From: Acidobacteriota bacterium
GTDB lineage: Bacteria; Acidobacteriota; Terriglobia; Bryobacterales; Bryobacteraceae
Reading direction: 5' to 3'
Length of the DNA: 63,869 bases
NCBI GenBank assembly: GCA_016213775.1
Contig: JACQZR010000217.1
Location: 1-63,869 of the forward strand
Notes under the pieces: generated by a model
Databases searched by the model: none
The model's input: the letters and a program-made list of their open reading frames with translations, nothing else
Told to the model about the DNA's origin: nothing
Program-made: the position numbers and the translations under genes
In this document: positions 1-9,465 of the stretch, one piece after another
Layout: every line of letters starts with the position of its first letter
Numbering within the stretch: position 1 is the first letter of the stretch

Positions 1-597
1 GCCGCGAACAGCGCAAAGAAGGTTCCCGCCATTCCTGCACCCAGCAACGGTAAAGGTGGGCCACCGCAAGGCGATCCACAATTGCGCGGACAAAATCAGC
101 CCCGCCGCGAGCCAGCAGGACATCGCCCTCGTCAGAATCAGCCCTACGTCCGGCGGCCCGGCAGCCCGCAGCGCAGGAAACAGCGCCATCAGCAGCCATC
201 CACAAACGCTGACCAGCAGGCCCACCAGCAGCGTGCTCAGCAGCGCGATTCCCTGCGTCACCAAATACTTCGCCAGAAAGATCGACACCCGCGGTGCCGG
301 TAGCGCGAACAGGTGCTTCCATTGCTTCTCGCCGTGTTCAATCCCAGCCAACAGCGCCGTCTCCAGCGTGATCAGCAACGGCAGAAGGAATATCGCCCAG
401 ATGGAATAGGAATCGCGCGACAACACGTTCCACAGGTTCGCCGCCGTCGCGCCTCGCCCGCGCGACAACTGCGACGACTGCACAAAGAATCCCAACAGCG
501 CCACCAGCAACGGCGCGACAAAGATCATGCGGAATGCCAACGTGCGCTTCAGCTTCAACAGCTCCGCGTGCGCTGCCCGTGCCGTTGCCGCGATCAT
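1..597 (-). CDS. ABC-2 type transporter permease (3' part missing)
   Basis: The frame opens with ATG at 597 on the minus strand and stays open to the left edge of the window, giving 199 residues without a stop, so the C-terminus lies outside. It starts MIAATARAAHAELLKLKRT and then shows hydrophobic stretches (for example LAFRMIFVAPLLVALLGFFV and LLSTLLVGLLVSVCGWLLMA), the look of ABC-2 membrane subunits of the bacitracin/lantibiotic-immunity type. Its ATG overlaps the TGA of the upstream ATPase gene (ATGA), so the two are translationally coupled and should form one exporter in the inner membrane. The substrate cannot be told from the sequence. Confidence 0.85.
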   Translation of the reverse strand, partial: MIAATARAAHAELLKLKRTLAFRMIFVAPLLVALLGFFVQSSQLSRGRGATAANLWNVLSRDSYSIWAIFLLPLLITLETALLAGIEHGEKQWKHLFALPAPRVSIFLAKYLVTQGIALLSTLLVGLLVSVCGWLLMALFPALRAAGPPDVGLILTRAMSCWLAAGLILSAQLWIALRWPTFTVAGCRNGGNLLCAVRG

Positions 598-1505
598 TGG
601 GAATCTCCCGTCAGCGTCAGGAACACATCTTCAAGCGATCTGCGCTCCGCCGCCAGGTGGAAGACTTCGAAACCCTCGCGCCACAACAATCCGTTGATGG
701 CGGCTGCCGCCTCGCCACTGTCCTCCACCACCAGCCAGTCAGCGTCGGTGGACGTGGCCGAGCGCCCGCAGGCCTGAAGCTTCGATACCGCCTCTAACGA
801 CCGTCCCCCGCGTACCCCCACTCGTATCTGTGTTTGCTGGCGATCATGCAAGTCGCGCAACGTCCCCTGGAACTTCATCCGCCCTTGCTGCAGAATTCCG
901 ACTGAGCCGGCGATCTGCTCCACCTCGCTCAACAGATGGCTGGAGAGAAACACCGTGACTCCATGTTCAGCAGGCATTCGCCGCAGCAGGTCGCGCATCT
1001 CGTGGATACCCGCGGGATCGAGCCCGTTGGTCGGTTCATCGAGAATCAGCAGTTGCGGCGAATGGAGCAATGCCACGGCCAGTCCCAGGCGCTGCCGCAT
1101 CCCGAGCGAGTATTCCCGTACCAGCCGCGCACCGTCGCGCGCCATCCGCACGATCTCCAGTACGCGCTCGATGGCGGTCCGTGAGGTCCCCAATAGCCGC
1201 CGTGTCACCTCGAGGTTCTCGCGTCCGGTGAGGTGGGGATACAGCGAGGGAGTCTCCACCAGGGAACCAATCCGCCCTAGCAGCCGCGACTGGAAGGGTT
1301 CGTCAAAGACTCGCACCTTGCCTTCGTCAGGCCGTATGAGTCCCAACAGCATTCGGATGGTGGTGGTCTTTCCCGCGCCATTCGGGCCGAGAAACCCATA
1401 CACGTCGCCTTGCGCAACACGCAGTTCTAACCGGTCCACCACTATGCGGGATTGGAATCGGCGCGTGAGCTCGCAGGTTTCAATCGCAAGCCGGTCTTCT
1501 GCCAT
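594..1505 (-). CDS. ABC transporter ATP-binding protein
   Basis: The product is 303 residues and has the whole ABC ATPase set: Walker A GPNGAGKT at residues 40-47, signature YSLGMRQRL near 132-140, Walker B LLILDEPT at 152-159 and the switch His in FLSSHL near 189. The 80 or so residues after the core resemble the C-terminal extension of multidrug or antibiotic-resistance ATPases (CcmA/BcrA type). It energises the permease encoded immediately downstream, whose start codon overlaps this stop codon. The substrate is unknown; bacitracin- or lantibiotic-like efflux is a family-level guess only. Confidence 0.93.
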   Translation of the reverse strand: MAEDRLAIETCELTRRFQSRIVVDRLELRVAQGDVYGFLGPNGAGKTTTIRMLLGLIRPDEGKVRVFDEPFQSRLLGRIGSLVETPSLYPHLTGRENLEVTRRLLGTSRTAIERVLEIVRMARDGARLVREYSLGMRQRLGLAVALLHSPQLLILDEPTNGLDPAGIHEMRDLLRRMPAEHGVTVFLSSHLLSEVEQIAGSVGILQQGRMKFQGTLRDLHDRQQTQIRVGVRGGRSLEAVSKLQACGRSATSTDADWLVVEDSGEAAAAINGLLWREGFEVFHLAAERRSLEDVFLTLTGDSQ

Positions 1506-1591
1506 TGCACTAAAGACGCGCCGGCAGGGCGATTATTTCTTAGGGTCGTATCAAAATGTTTTTGGACATGTCTCAGGGCGTGAGGGTCCTG

Positions 1592-1692
1592 ATGGCCACT
1601 GATAACCCCTCACCCCGATGGATGAAAATGGACTCGCCGGGGGCGCGACTGAAGTCCCGCGCAGGCTGAAGCCCGCCCCACAAGGCGGCAAT
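1592..1692. repeat. Dispersed palindromic repeat, copy A
   Basis: This intergenic stretch is shared with 21980-22118. A 22-base block at 1616-1637 and a 36-base block at 1647-1682 are identical in both copies. The second block holds a hairpin with arms GACT-style around TGAA (GGGACTGAAGTCCC in the other copy) and a second one (GGCTGAAGCC). The element fills most of the gap between the ABC genes and the CoA-transferase gene. It is non-coding as far as can be seen and behaves like a REP/RPE-type dispersed element. Confidence 0.8.
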
Positions 1693-1724
1693 CGACGGAA
1701 GGCAGTACCGGGCAGCGGTTGAGA

Positions 1725-2735
1725 TCAATGCATCGTATTGTGTTCACCAAGGGCTGGGGCGTTGCCGGGACGGGGCTTGCGCAGGTTGAGATCGACGGCG
1801 GCTTCCTCCACGGTGCGGATGGGCGTGACGCAGGCGTCGATGGAGCGAAGTTCGGCAAACCACTCCTCGGCGTCCCTGGTGGCAAAGCGGGCGGCGACCT
1901 TCTGAATGATCTCTGTGCGGCGCGGGTCTTCGGCGTACTGGTCAGCGATGAAATCCTCGCAGCCGAGTGCGCGGCAGAGTGTCGCCCAGAATTTCGGCTC
2001 CAATGCTCCGACGGCGAGGTATCGTCCATCGCGAGCGCGGTAGACGTTGTAGCAGGCATAATGGCCACTCAGCCTGGTTGCGCCGCGACGCGAGGGAGGG
2101 GATTGCGCCAACGGAACCGGCAATAACAGGGCGGACCCGTGGGTCATGCTCACATCGATGAATCTGCCCTGGCCAGTGTGGGCGCGTTCGAGCAGCGCGG
2201 CGAGGATACCGATTACGCATTGCATGGACCCGCCCGCGAGGTCGGCGATTTGAATGGCGGGAATGACAGGCGGACCGTCCTTGACGCCGATCTGATCGAG
2301 CACTCCGGCGATGGCGAGGTAGTTGATGTCATGACCGGCGAGTTGGCTGTAGGGATTGCCGTAGCCGTAGCCAGTGAGCGCTGCATAAATAAGACGCGGG
2401 TGGCGCGCATGAAGCGAGTCCCAACCGCAGCCGAGGCGGTCCATGACGCCCGGACGGAAGCCTTCCACCAGAACGTCGGCGGAGTCGACGAGTTTGAGGA
2501 ACGCCTCTAGTCCGGTTTCGTTCTTGAGATCAAGCGCCACGCTCTTCTTGCCGCTGTTGATGGATTCGAAGAGGCCTTCGGGCGGCATCGTCCGCATGTA
2601 ATCGCCCACGCCGGGCTCTTCCACCTTGATCACTTCGGCGCCCATGTCAACGAGCCACTGGGTTGCCATTGGGCCCGGGAGGAGCCGGGTGAGATCGAGC
2701 ACTCGTACGCCGCGCAACGCTTCCATGAAGAACAT
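1725..2735 (-). CDS. Family III CoA-transferase (CaiB/BaiF, AMACR-like)
   Basis: The protein is 336 residues, slightly short for a family that usually runs 350-400. The N-terminus (LRGVRVLDLTRLLPGPMATQ, then LADMGAE-like VDMGAEVIKVEEP) is the standard CoA-binding Rossmann start of CaiB/BaiF proteins. The GHDINYLAIAG motif points to the alpha-methylacyl-CoA racemase branch. It would move CoA between acyl groups or racemise a 2-methylacyl-CoA in the cytosol. The start at 2735 has an AGGAAG ribosome site about 12 bases upstream; an in-frame ATG at 2726 is possible. It is transcribed away from an acyl-CoA ligase whose ATG lies only about 20 bp off, which suggests a shared acyl-CoA pathway. Confidence 0.88.
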   Translation of the reverse strand: MFFMEALRGVRVLDLTRLLPGPMATQWLVDMGAEVIKVEEPGVGDYMRTMPPEGLFESINSGKKSVALDLKNETGLEAFLKLVDSADVLVEGFRPGVMDRLGCGWDSLHARHPRLIYAALTGYGYGNPYSQLAGHDINYLAIAGVLDQIGVKDGPPVIPAIQIADLAGGSMQCVIGILAALLERAHTGQGRFIDVSMTHGSALLLPVPLAQSPPSRRGATRLSGHYACYNVYRARDGRYLAVGALEPKFWATLCRALGCEDFIADQYAEDPRRTEIIQKVAARFATRDAEEWFAELRSIDACVTPIRTVEEAAVDLNLRKPRPGNAPALGEHNTMH

Positions 2736-2755
2736 AGTTGGACTATACTTCCTGG

Positions 2756-4372
2756 ATGCTCAGCTACGTCAAGGGGCCGGACGCGACTCTGCTGGAGATG
2801 ACGATTGATGAAGGGTTCCGCCGGACGGTGGCGGCGCATGGGGACGGCGAAGCGCTGGTGGTTACGCAGCAGAAGATCCGCCTGACGTGGAGCGAGTTGG
2901 ATGCGCGTGTGGAGGCCACGGCGCGCGGGCTTACAGGATTGGGGCTGGGCGCGGGCGATCGTGTGGGGATCTGGTCGACGAACAACGCGGAGTGGATCTA
3001 CCTGCAGCTTGCCACGGCGCGACTGGGCGTGGTGCTTGTGAATGTGAATCCGGCCTACCGCTCCTATGAACTGCGCTATGTGCTGGGGAAGTCCGGGATG
3101 CGGGCGCTGTTTCTGCGAGAGAAAGATGCACGTTCGGATTACAGGTCGATTCTGGAAGAGGCGCGCGGCGGCCTGGAGTGCGCGTTGCGTGACGTAATCT
3201 ACTTCGAACACCCAACGTGGGAGGCGTTTCTCGCGGGCGGCAGGGACTTCGCGCGAGCGGTGATTGGGCCCGAGGATATTGCGAATATCCAGTACACTTC
3301 GGGAACGACGGGGTCTCCGAAGGGTGTGCTGTTGACAAATCGCAATCTGGTGAACAACGGGTGGTTGATCGGCGAGCGGCTGCGCATGAGTGCCGCCGAC
3401 CGGTTGTGTTCCCCTGTGCCGATGTATCACTGCTTCGGGTGTGTGATCGCGAGCATGATGTGCTTTCTCACGGGCACCACGCTCATTCTGCCGGCGCCTT
3501 CGTTTGATGCACTGGCGACGCTGCAGGCGGTGCATGAGGAACGGGCCACCTCGCTCTACGGAGTACCGACAATGTTCATCGCGGAGTTGCAGCATCCGGA
3601 GTTTGGCCGGTTCGACCTGACGAGTTTGCGCACTGGGGTGATGGCTGGAGCGCCATGTCCGATTGAGGTGATGCGGCGGGTGATGGACGACATGCACTGC
3701 CGCGAGATCAGCATTGCCTATGGGCAGACGGAAAGCAGTCCGGTGATCACGCTGTCGCACGTGGACGATCCGGTGGAGAAGCGCGTGAGCACCGTGGGCG
3801 ATGTGCTGCCTTGCACTGAGGTGAAGATTGTCTCCACCGAGACGGGGCAAGCAATGGCGGTGGGGGAAGTGGGCGAGTTGTGCGCGCGCGGATACATGGT
3901 GATGCGCGGTTATGACGCGAACCCTGAAGCTACAGCGGCTGCTATTGACGCCGAGGGGTGGCTGCATACCGGGGATCTCGCCCTGATGCATGCGGATGGG
4001 TCGTTGGGGATTCGCGGACGATCAAAGGACATGATCATTCGCGGCGGGGAGAACATCTATCCTCGCGAGATCGAGGAGTTTCTGTACACGCATCCGGCGA
4101 TTGCCGATGTATCGGTGTTTGGATTGCCGGATGAGAAGTATGGGGAGATTGTGTGCGCCTGGGTGCGGGTGAAGGCGGGCGCGTCGTTGCACGAGGAAGA
4201 GGTTGTGCAGTTTTGTCAGGGGCGGATTGCGCACTTCAAAGTCCCGCGGCACGTGCGGATGGTGGATGCGTTTCCGATGACCGTGACAGGGAAGCTGCAG
4301 AAGTTCAAAATGCGCGACGCGGAAGTGGAAGCACGCGGATTGCGGAAGGCGGCGGCGGTGCGGACGGCGTAG
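2756..4372 (+). CDS. AMP-forming acyl-CoA synthetase
   Basis: This 538-residue enzyme activates a fatty or aromatic acid to its acyl-CoA through an acyl-adenylate. The AMP/phosphate loop TSGTTGSPKG is at 181-190. Later come AYGQTESSP, the GWLHTGDLA hinge region, the RSKDMIIRGGENIYPREIEE block and the catalytic Lys in TVTGKLQKFKM near the C-terminus. All core motifs A1-A10 look intact. I chose ATG 2756 (MLSYVKGP), because this is where family similarity begins; a TTG at 2738 is in frame. It is divergent from the CoA-transferase gene, and its 3' end overlaps the opposite gene at 4305-6983 by 68 bases. The exact chain length of the substrate is unclear. Confidence 0.93.
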   Translation: MLSYVKGPDATLLEMTIDEGFRRTVAAHGDGEALVVTQQKIRLTWSELDARVEATARGLTGLGLGAGDRVGIWSTNNAEWIYLQLATARLGVVLVNVNPAYRSYELRYVLGKSGMRALFLREKDARSDYRSILEEARGGLECALRDVIYFEHPTWEAFLAGGRDFARAVIGPEDIANIQYTSGTTGSPKGVLLTNRNLVNNGWLIGERLRMSAADRLCSPVPMYHCFGCVIASMMCFLTGTTLILPAPSFDALATLQAVHEERATSLYGVPTMFIAELQHPEFGRFDLTSLRTGVMAGAPCPIEVMRRVMDDMHCREISIAYGQTESSPVITLSHVDDPVEKRVSTVGDVLPCTEVKIVSTETGQAMAVGEVGELCARGYMVMRGYDANPEATAAAIDAEGWLHTGDLALMHADGSLGIRGRSKDMIIRGGENIYPREIEEFLYTHPAIADVSVFGLPDEKYGEIVCAWVRVKAGASLHEEEVVQFCQGRIAHFKVPRHVRMVDAFPMTVTGKLQKFKMRDAEVEARGLRKAAAVRTA

Positions 4373-6983
4373 GGCCGAGGGTCACGCCGCGGACGACGAT
4401 GTTGTCGATGAGGACTCCGCAAGTGGTGGCCATGGGACGCACAGCCTTGCAGGAGGCGTTGGAATCCTGTGTGTACTCCCAACGGAGTTGGGCTGTCGTG
4501 CCGGCCATGCCGGGCAGCTTCATGGAAACGTGAAGCATGCCCCGCGAATCGCCGCTCCAGGCGGAGATGGCGCCGAGGTAGCTCGGGTCGCCGCTGGAGG
4601 CAAAGTGCTTGGGGAAGTGGAGAATCGAGCCGGTCTGGAATTCTTCGGCGAATGCTTCGGCAAAGACACTGCGTACGGTGTTGCCAGGAGTCTGATCGGT
4701 GATGCGAAGTGTCACGCCATCGTAGCCGGTGACCGGGAAATCGCTGTCATCTTCCGTGTCGTAGCAGATGTCGAAGTCAAGAGTGACATACTGCGCGTCC
4801 TTGGGGATGTCGAATGACGGCGAAAAGACCCGCTCCCATCGGGAATGGTTGGAGCCGCGGCCGTCTTCGGCGTTGACATGGAAGAGCCCGGTGGATGTGG
4901 CGCCGCAGAAGTTCTGTGAGGTCACCCAGGGAACCGTGGTTGCTCCCGCGCCATGCTGCGCGCTCCAACCGGCGGGCAACGCACCGGCAGCGGCAGTTTC
5001 GAAATCCTCTGAGTAGATGATCCTCGATTGCGGCGTTCCCGTGTTCTGTGTGAACTGGCGGCGCACGACTCCGGCGGTGGTTTCAATTGTCAGATCGAAT
5101 TCGATGGGCGTACCGGGAACGAAGACGCTGTCGAGCGCATAGGTGAATGGCGTATCATTTGCGACGGCTGCATCGGCTGAGATGTCGGCGTAAGAGGATG
5201 AAGCGTTCCGAATCGTGACACCTGGAGTGGCGGTACTGAGGGTTGCGTTGACGCCTTGCAGACGCGCCACGTTGAGTGAATTGGTGACGGGGTTTCGGAG
5301 GGGAATGGTGAGCGCAATGTCATCTCCGATGCCCTTGGCGGCTACCTCCCGCAGATCCACCGCTGGGAGCGCGTTGCCCGAAAACTTGCGGAAGAACATC
5401 ATCGGAAAACTCATCGACGTGGCCGGCTGGCCATCGGTGAAACCCGCACGATTGGGGGCACCGGCCCACACCGCATAGAGCACTTCGTTTTGAGAGCTTG
5501 CGCTGATGTAGTCGCCGAGATTCGGCTCGGATGTATCGTTGCCGTAGCCCGCATGGAACGGCCGCGTGGTGAGAGGGTTGGGCTGCGACCAGGTGATTCC
5601 GCCGTCATCGGAGGAGGTGTGCAACACCTGCGTCAGATCGCCGGTGTTGGCGTAGCTCTGATCATAGAAGATGACGGAAACGCGGCCGGTGGCATCATCG
5701 ACGGTAACGGATGGGAACCACTGCGAACGGTCGCGGCCTGGGCGGTTGTTGAGCAGAGCGGGAAGCGAAAAGGTCTTACCACCATCGGTGCTGCGAATGA
5801 CGGCGATGTCGCCGCCATCATTTTCGTCGTTGGTGAGGTAGACAATATAGATGTTGCCGCGGTTGGGGCCGGTGGAGCGGTCGACGGCGAGCGAAGGGAA
5901 CTGGTTGATGCGATCGTTGCCGAGGATCTCGTCGGCGATATCAAAGTCCTGCGGAAGGATGGTGACGCTGGTGGCCCAACTGGTGCCGTTGTCGGCGGAG
6001 GCGGCAAAGCAGACGTTGTAACCGAAGCTTCCGCAGGACCAGGCAACGTAGGCGGTGTTGGAGCCTTCAGGGCCGAAGCGCGGCATTGACCCGTGGCCGC
6101 CGCCGTCGCTGATGTTCGCGCTGAGGATGACGCGCTCGGACCATTTCGGCGGATTGCCGGTCATCACATCGTCGGAGTAGGAGGCGGAGATTTCAGTGCC
6201 GCCAGGGGCAAAGCGAGTGAGCGTGAAGTTGGTCCAGGTCATCAGGACGCGACCGGTTTCGGGGTCAACGTCGAGCAGTTCTTTGTCGGCATCGTCGCGA
6301 GGAGAGCCCGCGGAAATCAGGCCATGCGGATTGGTGGCGCTGGGGACTTCAAAGGGGCCCTCCCAAGTCTTGCCGCAGTCGCGGGTACGGTGAATACCGA
6401 GGGTGAACGCGATGCCTGTGAACGGTCCAGCGGCCGGGAATCCGGCCTCAAGGATGGAGGCATAGACGAAGTTGCATCCGTCGCCGCCGGGGACCCAGGC
6501 GAGGGCGGGGTCGCCATGGAGGCGGGGAACGGCGATGCCATCAGGGTCGATGCCGTTGCTGGTAGTGCGGAGTACGCCGCCGTCCTGAAATGTTTCACCG
6601 CCATCGGTTGAGTAGGCGACTCCTGAGATGGAGGTGGGGTCGGAGTTGCGGGTGGGGGAATTGAAGCCCACCACGATGTTCCTGCCTGTAGGATCGACTG
6701 CCATTGAGAATTCGGATTGTCCGCCGGCGATGCCGTCCGGGAAGTCGGGATCGATGGTGCGGGACTCGCGATCGCCCTTATCTTCGCCTTCGCCGCGGTC
6801 GCGCTTGCTGACGAGGCGGGCTCTGACGGCGAGTTGCCGGGCATGGCTCAGGGAAATCCCCGACGTTCGGACATGGCGCTTGTTGGCTGCACGTTTGGGA
6901 GAGGTGACGGCGTTTTCTCCGGCCCAGGCTGCATTAATAAAGATTAAGCTGAGAGCGATAGCGAGCCGAAACATCAACTCCAT
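4305..6983 (-). CDS. Secreted sialidase/BNR-type beta-propeller protein
   Basis: The 892-residue product starts with a clear signal peptide (MELMFRLAIALSLIFINAAWA). It then carries repeated Asp-box/BNR-like stretches such as AYSTDGGETF, RTRDCGKTW, ADNGTSW, STDGGKTF and SDDGGITW across residues about 100-480, the hallmark of sialidase-fold propellers. The C-terminal 200 residues look like a beta-sandwich module (EDFETAAAGALPAGW...). No sialidase arginine triad could be assigned with confidence, so enzymatic activity is open. The last about 22 codons overlap the end of the convergent acyl-CoA synthetase gene, and their proline-rich reading suggests read-through after loss of an earlier stop. 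Confidence 0.82.
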   Translation of the reverse strand: MELMFRLAIALSLIFINAAWAGENAVTSPKRAANKRHVRTSGISLSHARQLAVRARLVSKRDRGEGEDKGDRESRTIDPDFPDGIAGGQSEFSMAVDPTGRNIVVGFNSPTRNSDPTSISGVAYSTDGGETFQDGGVLRTTSNGIDPDGIAVPRLHGDPALAWVPGGDGCNFVYASILEAGFPAAGPFTGIAFTLGIHRTRDCGKTWEGPFEVPSATNPHGLISAGSPRDDADKELLDVDPETGRVLMTWTNFTLTRFAPGGTEISASYSDDVMTGNPPKWSERVILSANISDGGGHGSMPRFGPEGSNTAYVAWSCGSFGYNVCFAASADNGTSWATSVTILPQDFDIADEILGNDRINQFPSLAVDRSTGPNRGNIYIVYLTNDENDGGDIAVIRSTDGGKTFSLPALLNNRPGRDRSQWFPSVTVDDATGRVSVIFYDQSYANTGDLTQVLHTSSDDGGITWSQPNPLTTRPFHAGYGNDTSEPNLGDYISASSQNEVLYAVWAGAPNRAGFTDGQPATSMSFPMMFFRKFSGNALPAVDLREVAAKGIGDDIALTIPLRNPVTNSLNVARLQGVNATLSTATPGVTIRNASSSYADISADAAVANDTPFTYALDSVFVPGTPIEFDLTIETTAGVVRRQFTQNTGTPQSRIIYSEDFETAAAGALPAGWSAQHGAGATTVPWVTSQNFCGATSTGLFHVNAEDGRGSNHSRWERVFSPSFDIPKDAQYVTLDFDICYDTEDDSDFPVTGYDGVTLRITDQTPGNTVRSVFAEAFAEEFQTGSILHFPKHFASSGDPSYLGAISAWSGDSRGMLHVSMKLPGMAGTTAQLRWEYTQDSNASCKAVRPMATTCGVLIDNIVVRGVTLGPTPSAPPPPSAIRVLPLPRRAF

Positions 6984-7130
6984 TGTGTAAACAAAACGAA
7001 CCCCATCGGGGGAGAGAAAGTTCCAATGGCGAACTGCCGATTATCCTGGGATACGGGACAACGGCAACTTTCCGCGGTACAACAGTGTTAAAGAAAAACG
7101 CGTCCCACCAAGGAGCATTCGACCCTACTC

Positions 7131-9458
7131 ATGCAGATCCGTGCCACCTTTCTCCTTCTGTTTGCGTCGCTCGCATTCGGGCAGTACGTTCCCAACCGGT
7201 ACATTGTGGAATTGGACGAAGCGCCGATGGCGCATTCGTGGAAGCAGCGGCGCAGTGTCGCGTTTGAAGCCCAGCGCACGCGGCTGCAACAGCAACAAAC
7301 GGAAACGCGGCGGGAACTGGCGCGGCGCAAAGTGAAGGTGCGGGCGAGCGTGGACACCGTTGCCAACGCGATCATTGTGGAGAGCGCGGATCGCGCGGCG
7401 CTGGAGAACATGCCAGGCGTCGTGCGCGTGAATCCGGTGCGGAAGCTGAAGCCGTTTCTCGATCACGTGGCGGCGCTGACAAAATTCTCCGAGGCTTGGG
7501 CGACCGTTGGCGGAGAAGGCCAGGCCGGAACGGGGATAAAAATCGCCATGCTGGACACCGGCATCGATCCCTATCACGCGGCGTTTCAGGATTCGACGAT
7601 AACCGCGCCGGATGGTTATCCGAAGTTTTCGCCATCGTCGAACCGTTTGTTCACGTCGGGCAAGATCATCGTGGCCCGGTCTTATGACGGCGGCACGGTG
7701 GAGGATTCTGTTGGGCACGGCACGGGCACGTCCATGGCGGCGGCCGGTGTGGTGCACACGGGGCCGTTCGGGAAGATCGCAGGGGCGGCGCCGAAGGCGT
7801 TTCTCGGGATGTACAAGGTGTTTGACGAATTCGAAGAGAGCCTGTCGGAGGACTTCATCGTGCAGGCGTTGGATGACGCGGTGAAGGACGGCATGGACGT
7901 GGTGAACATGAGCCTGGGCGGCCCGGCGACTTCTTATGCGGAGGATATGTCGCTGACAAGGTGGATCAACGCGGCCATCAAAGCTGGGGTGATCGTGGTG
8001 GTGGCGGCGGCGAACAGCGGGCCCGACCTGGCAACAGTTAGCGACAACAGCGCGGTGCCGGAAGCGATTGCTGTGGGAAGCACGCAGAACGACCGCGGTT
8101 TTGCGGTGCCCTCAATCGTGATTCTGCCGAACACGGCGCTACGAGCGGAGCCGGCATCGAACAGCGAGAATGCTCCGTCGTTGACGGGAGAGATGATTGA
8201 CATCATCGACATTGACCGTACGGGGTTGGGGTGCGGCGCCTACCCTGCAAACAGCCTTCTGGGGAAGATCGCGCTGATCCAGCGGGGGACATGCACATTC
8301 GAAGAGAAGTTCAACAACGCGCAGAATGCGGGCGCGATTGCGGCGGTGATTTTCGATAACGCGGCGGGCGCTTTGTTTGGCATGAACGTTGGTTCGGCAA
8401 CGCTGCTGGGAATGAGCGTGACGCGGGCCAACGGGTTCACACTGCGCGATGCCGTCGCGGCGAATCCAAGCGGAGGATACCGGTTGTCGTTTGCCAACTC
8501 GGTTGCGCAGGAGTCCAACGTGGTGTCGTCGTTCTCGAGCCGCGGGCCAACGCCGGATGCGCTGATCAAACCGGACCTGCTGGCGATCGGCGGATCCATC
8601 TGGATCGCGGACAGCGGCACCGTCGACAACGATCCTTCGACGAGTTTTTACACGTTTGCCTCGGGGACCAGTTTGTCCGCACCGATTGTTGCGGGGGCCG
8701 CGGCAGTGTTGAAACAAGCGCGGCCCAATCTGACGGTGGCGCAGTATCGCTCGCTGCTGGTGAACAGTGCGAATCCGTTTCCGGCGGGATCGGACAAGAT
8801 CGAAGTGATGACCACGGGTGCGGGGATTTTGAATTTTCCAGGAATGATGAATGCGACGACGGCGGTGAGTCCGGTGACGCTGAGTCTCGGCGAGATCAAG
8901 GGGCAGGCGGTATCGAACGACTTTACGATTACGAACGTGGGGACGAATCCGGCGAATCTCACGATCAACGTGATCACGCGCGACGCGGTGCAGCCCGAGT
9001 TGTCGACGAAGGCGCTGACCTTGGAAGCAGGGGCGTCGGAAACCGTGAAGTTCTCGTGGACGAACACGACGGTGAACGCGGGGGCGTACCAGGGCTTTTT
9101 GGAGATAACGGGTGGACCGGGGGGCACGGCTCGCGTCCCCTACTGGACCGCAGTGCGCGGCAAGGATGTGAATAGTATCTCGGTGATCTGGCAATACGAA
9201 GAGGGGACACCGGGAGGTGTGGCGGGAATCTGGTTCCGCAACATTGACACAGCCGGGTTGTCGCTGCTCGATCCGACGCCGGAGGTGACGGTGGAGTCAG
9301 GCGGCGGGTCGGTGGTTTCGACGGAGATACTGGGTCCGCCGGAGAACACGGGAGTTTACCTCACCACCGTGCGGCTTGGCACGCGAATCGGAAACAACGT
9401 TTTCAAGATCCGCGTGGGCGGGGTGGAGAAGCTCGTTACGATCGAAGGCGTTCGATAA
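7131..9458 (+). CDS. Secreted subtilisin-like serine protease (S8)
   Basis: This 775-residue protein begins with a signal peptide (MQIRATFLLLFASLAFG) and an inhibitor I9-like propeptide (YIVELDEAPMA...). The catalytic triad is complete: Asp142 in AMLDTGID, His196 in VGHGTGTS and Ser514 in SGTSLSAP, with oxyanion Asn295 in AAANSGP. A protease-associated (PA) insert with CTFEEKFNNAQNAGA lies at about 385-440, as in vacuolar- or lactocepin-like subtilases. After about 570 come Ig-like beta-rich segments. It is expected to work outside the cell in protein turnover. An AAGGAG-type ribosome site lies about 16 bases before the ATG. It is divergent from the propeller gene and 7 bp ahead of the lyase gene, so both may be co-transcribed. 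Confidence 0.95.
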   Translation: MQIRATFLLLFASLAFGQYVPNRYIVELDEAPMAHSWKQRRSVAFEAQRTRLQQQQTETRRELARRKVKVRASVDTVANAIIVESADRAALENMPGVVRVNPVRKLKPFLDHVAALTKFSEAWATVGGEGQAGTGIKIAMLDTGIDPYHAAFQDSTITAPDGYPKFSPSSNRLFTSGKIIVARSYDGGTVEDSVGHGTGTSMAAAGVVHTGPFGKIAGAAPKAFLGMYKVFDEFEESLSEDFIVQALDDAVKDGMDVVNMSLGGPATSYAEDMSLTRWINAAIKAGVIVVVAAANSGPDLATVSDNSAVPEAIAVGSTQNDRGFAVPSIVILPNTALRAEPASNSENAPSLTGEMIDIIDIDRTGLGCGAYPANSLLGKIALIQRGTCTFEEKFNNAQNAGAIAAVIFDNAAGALFGMNVGSATLLGMSVTRANGFTLRDAVAANPSGGYRLSFANSVAQESNVVSSFSSRGPTPDALIKPDLLAIGGSIWIADSGTVDNDPSTSFYTFASGTSLSAPIVAGAAAVLKQARPNLTVAQYRSLLVNSANPFPAGSDKIEVMTTGAGILNFPGMMNATTAVSPVTLSLGEIKGQAVSNDFTITNVGTNPANLTINVITRDAVQPELSTKALTLEAGASETVKFSWTNTTVNAGAYQGFLEITGGPGGTARVPYWTAVRGKDVNSISVIWQYEEGTPGGVAGIWFRNIDTAGLSLLDPTPEVTVESGGGSVVSTEILGPPENTGVYLTTVRLGTRIGNNVFKIRVGGVEKLVTIEGVR

Positions 9459-9465
9459 TGGAAGC

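Noticed and set aside
2630-3991. 453-codon minus-strand frame over the acyl-CoA synthetase
   Set aside because: Overlaps a protein with all ligase motifs; the frame is a shadow.
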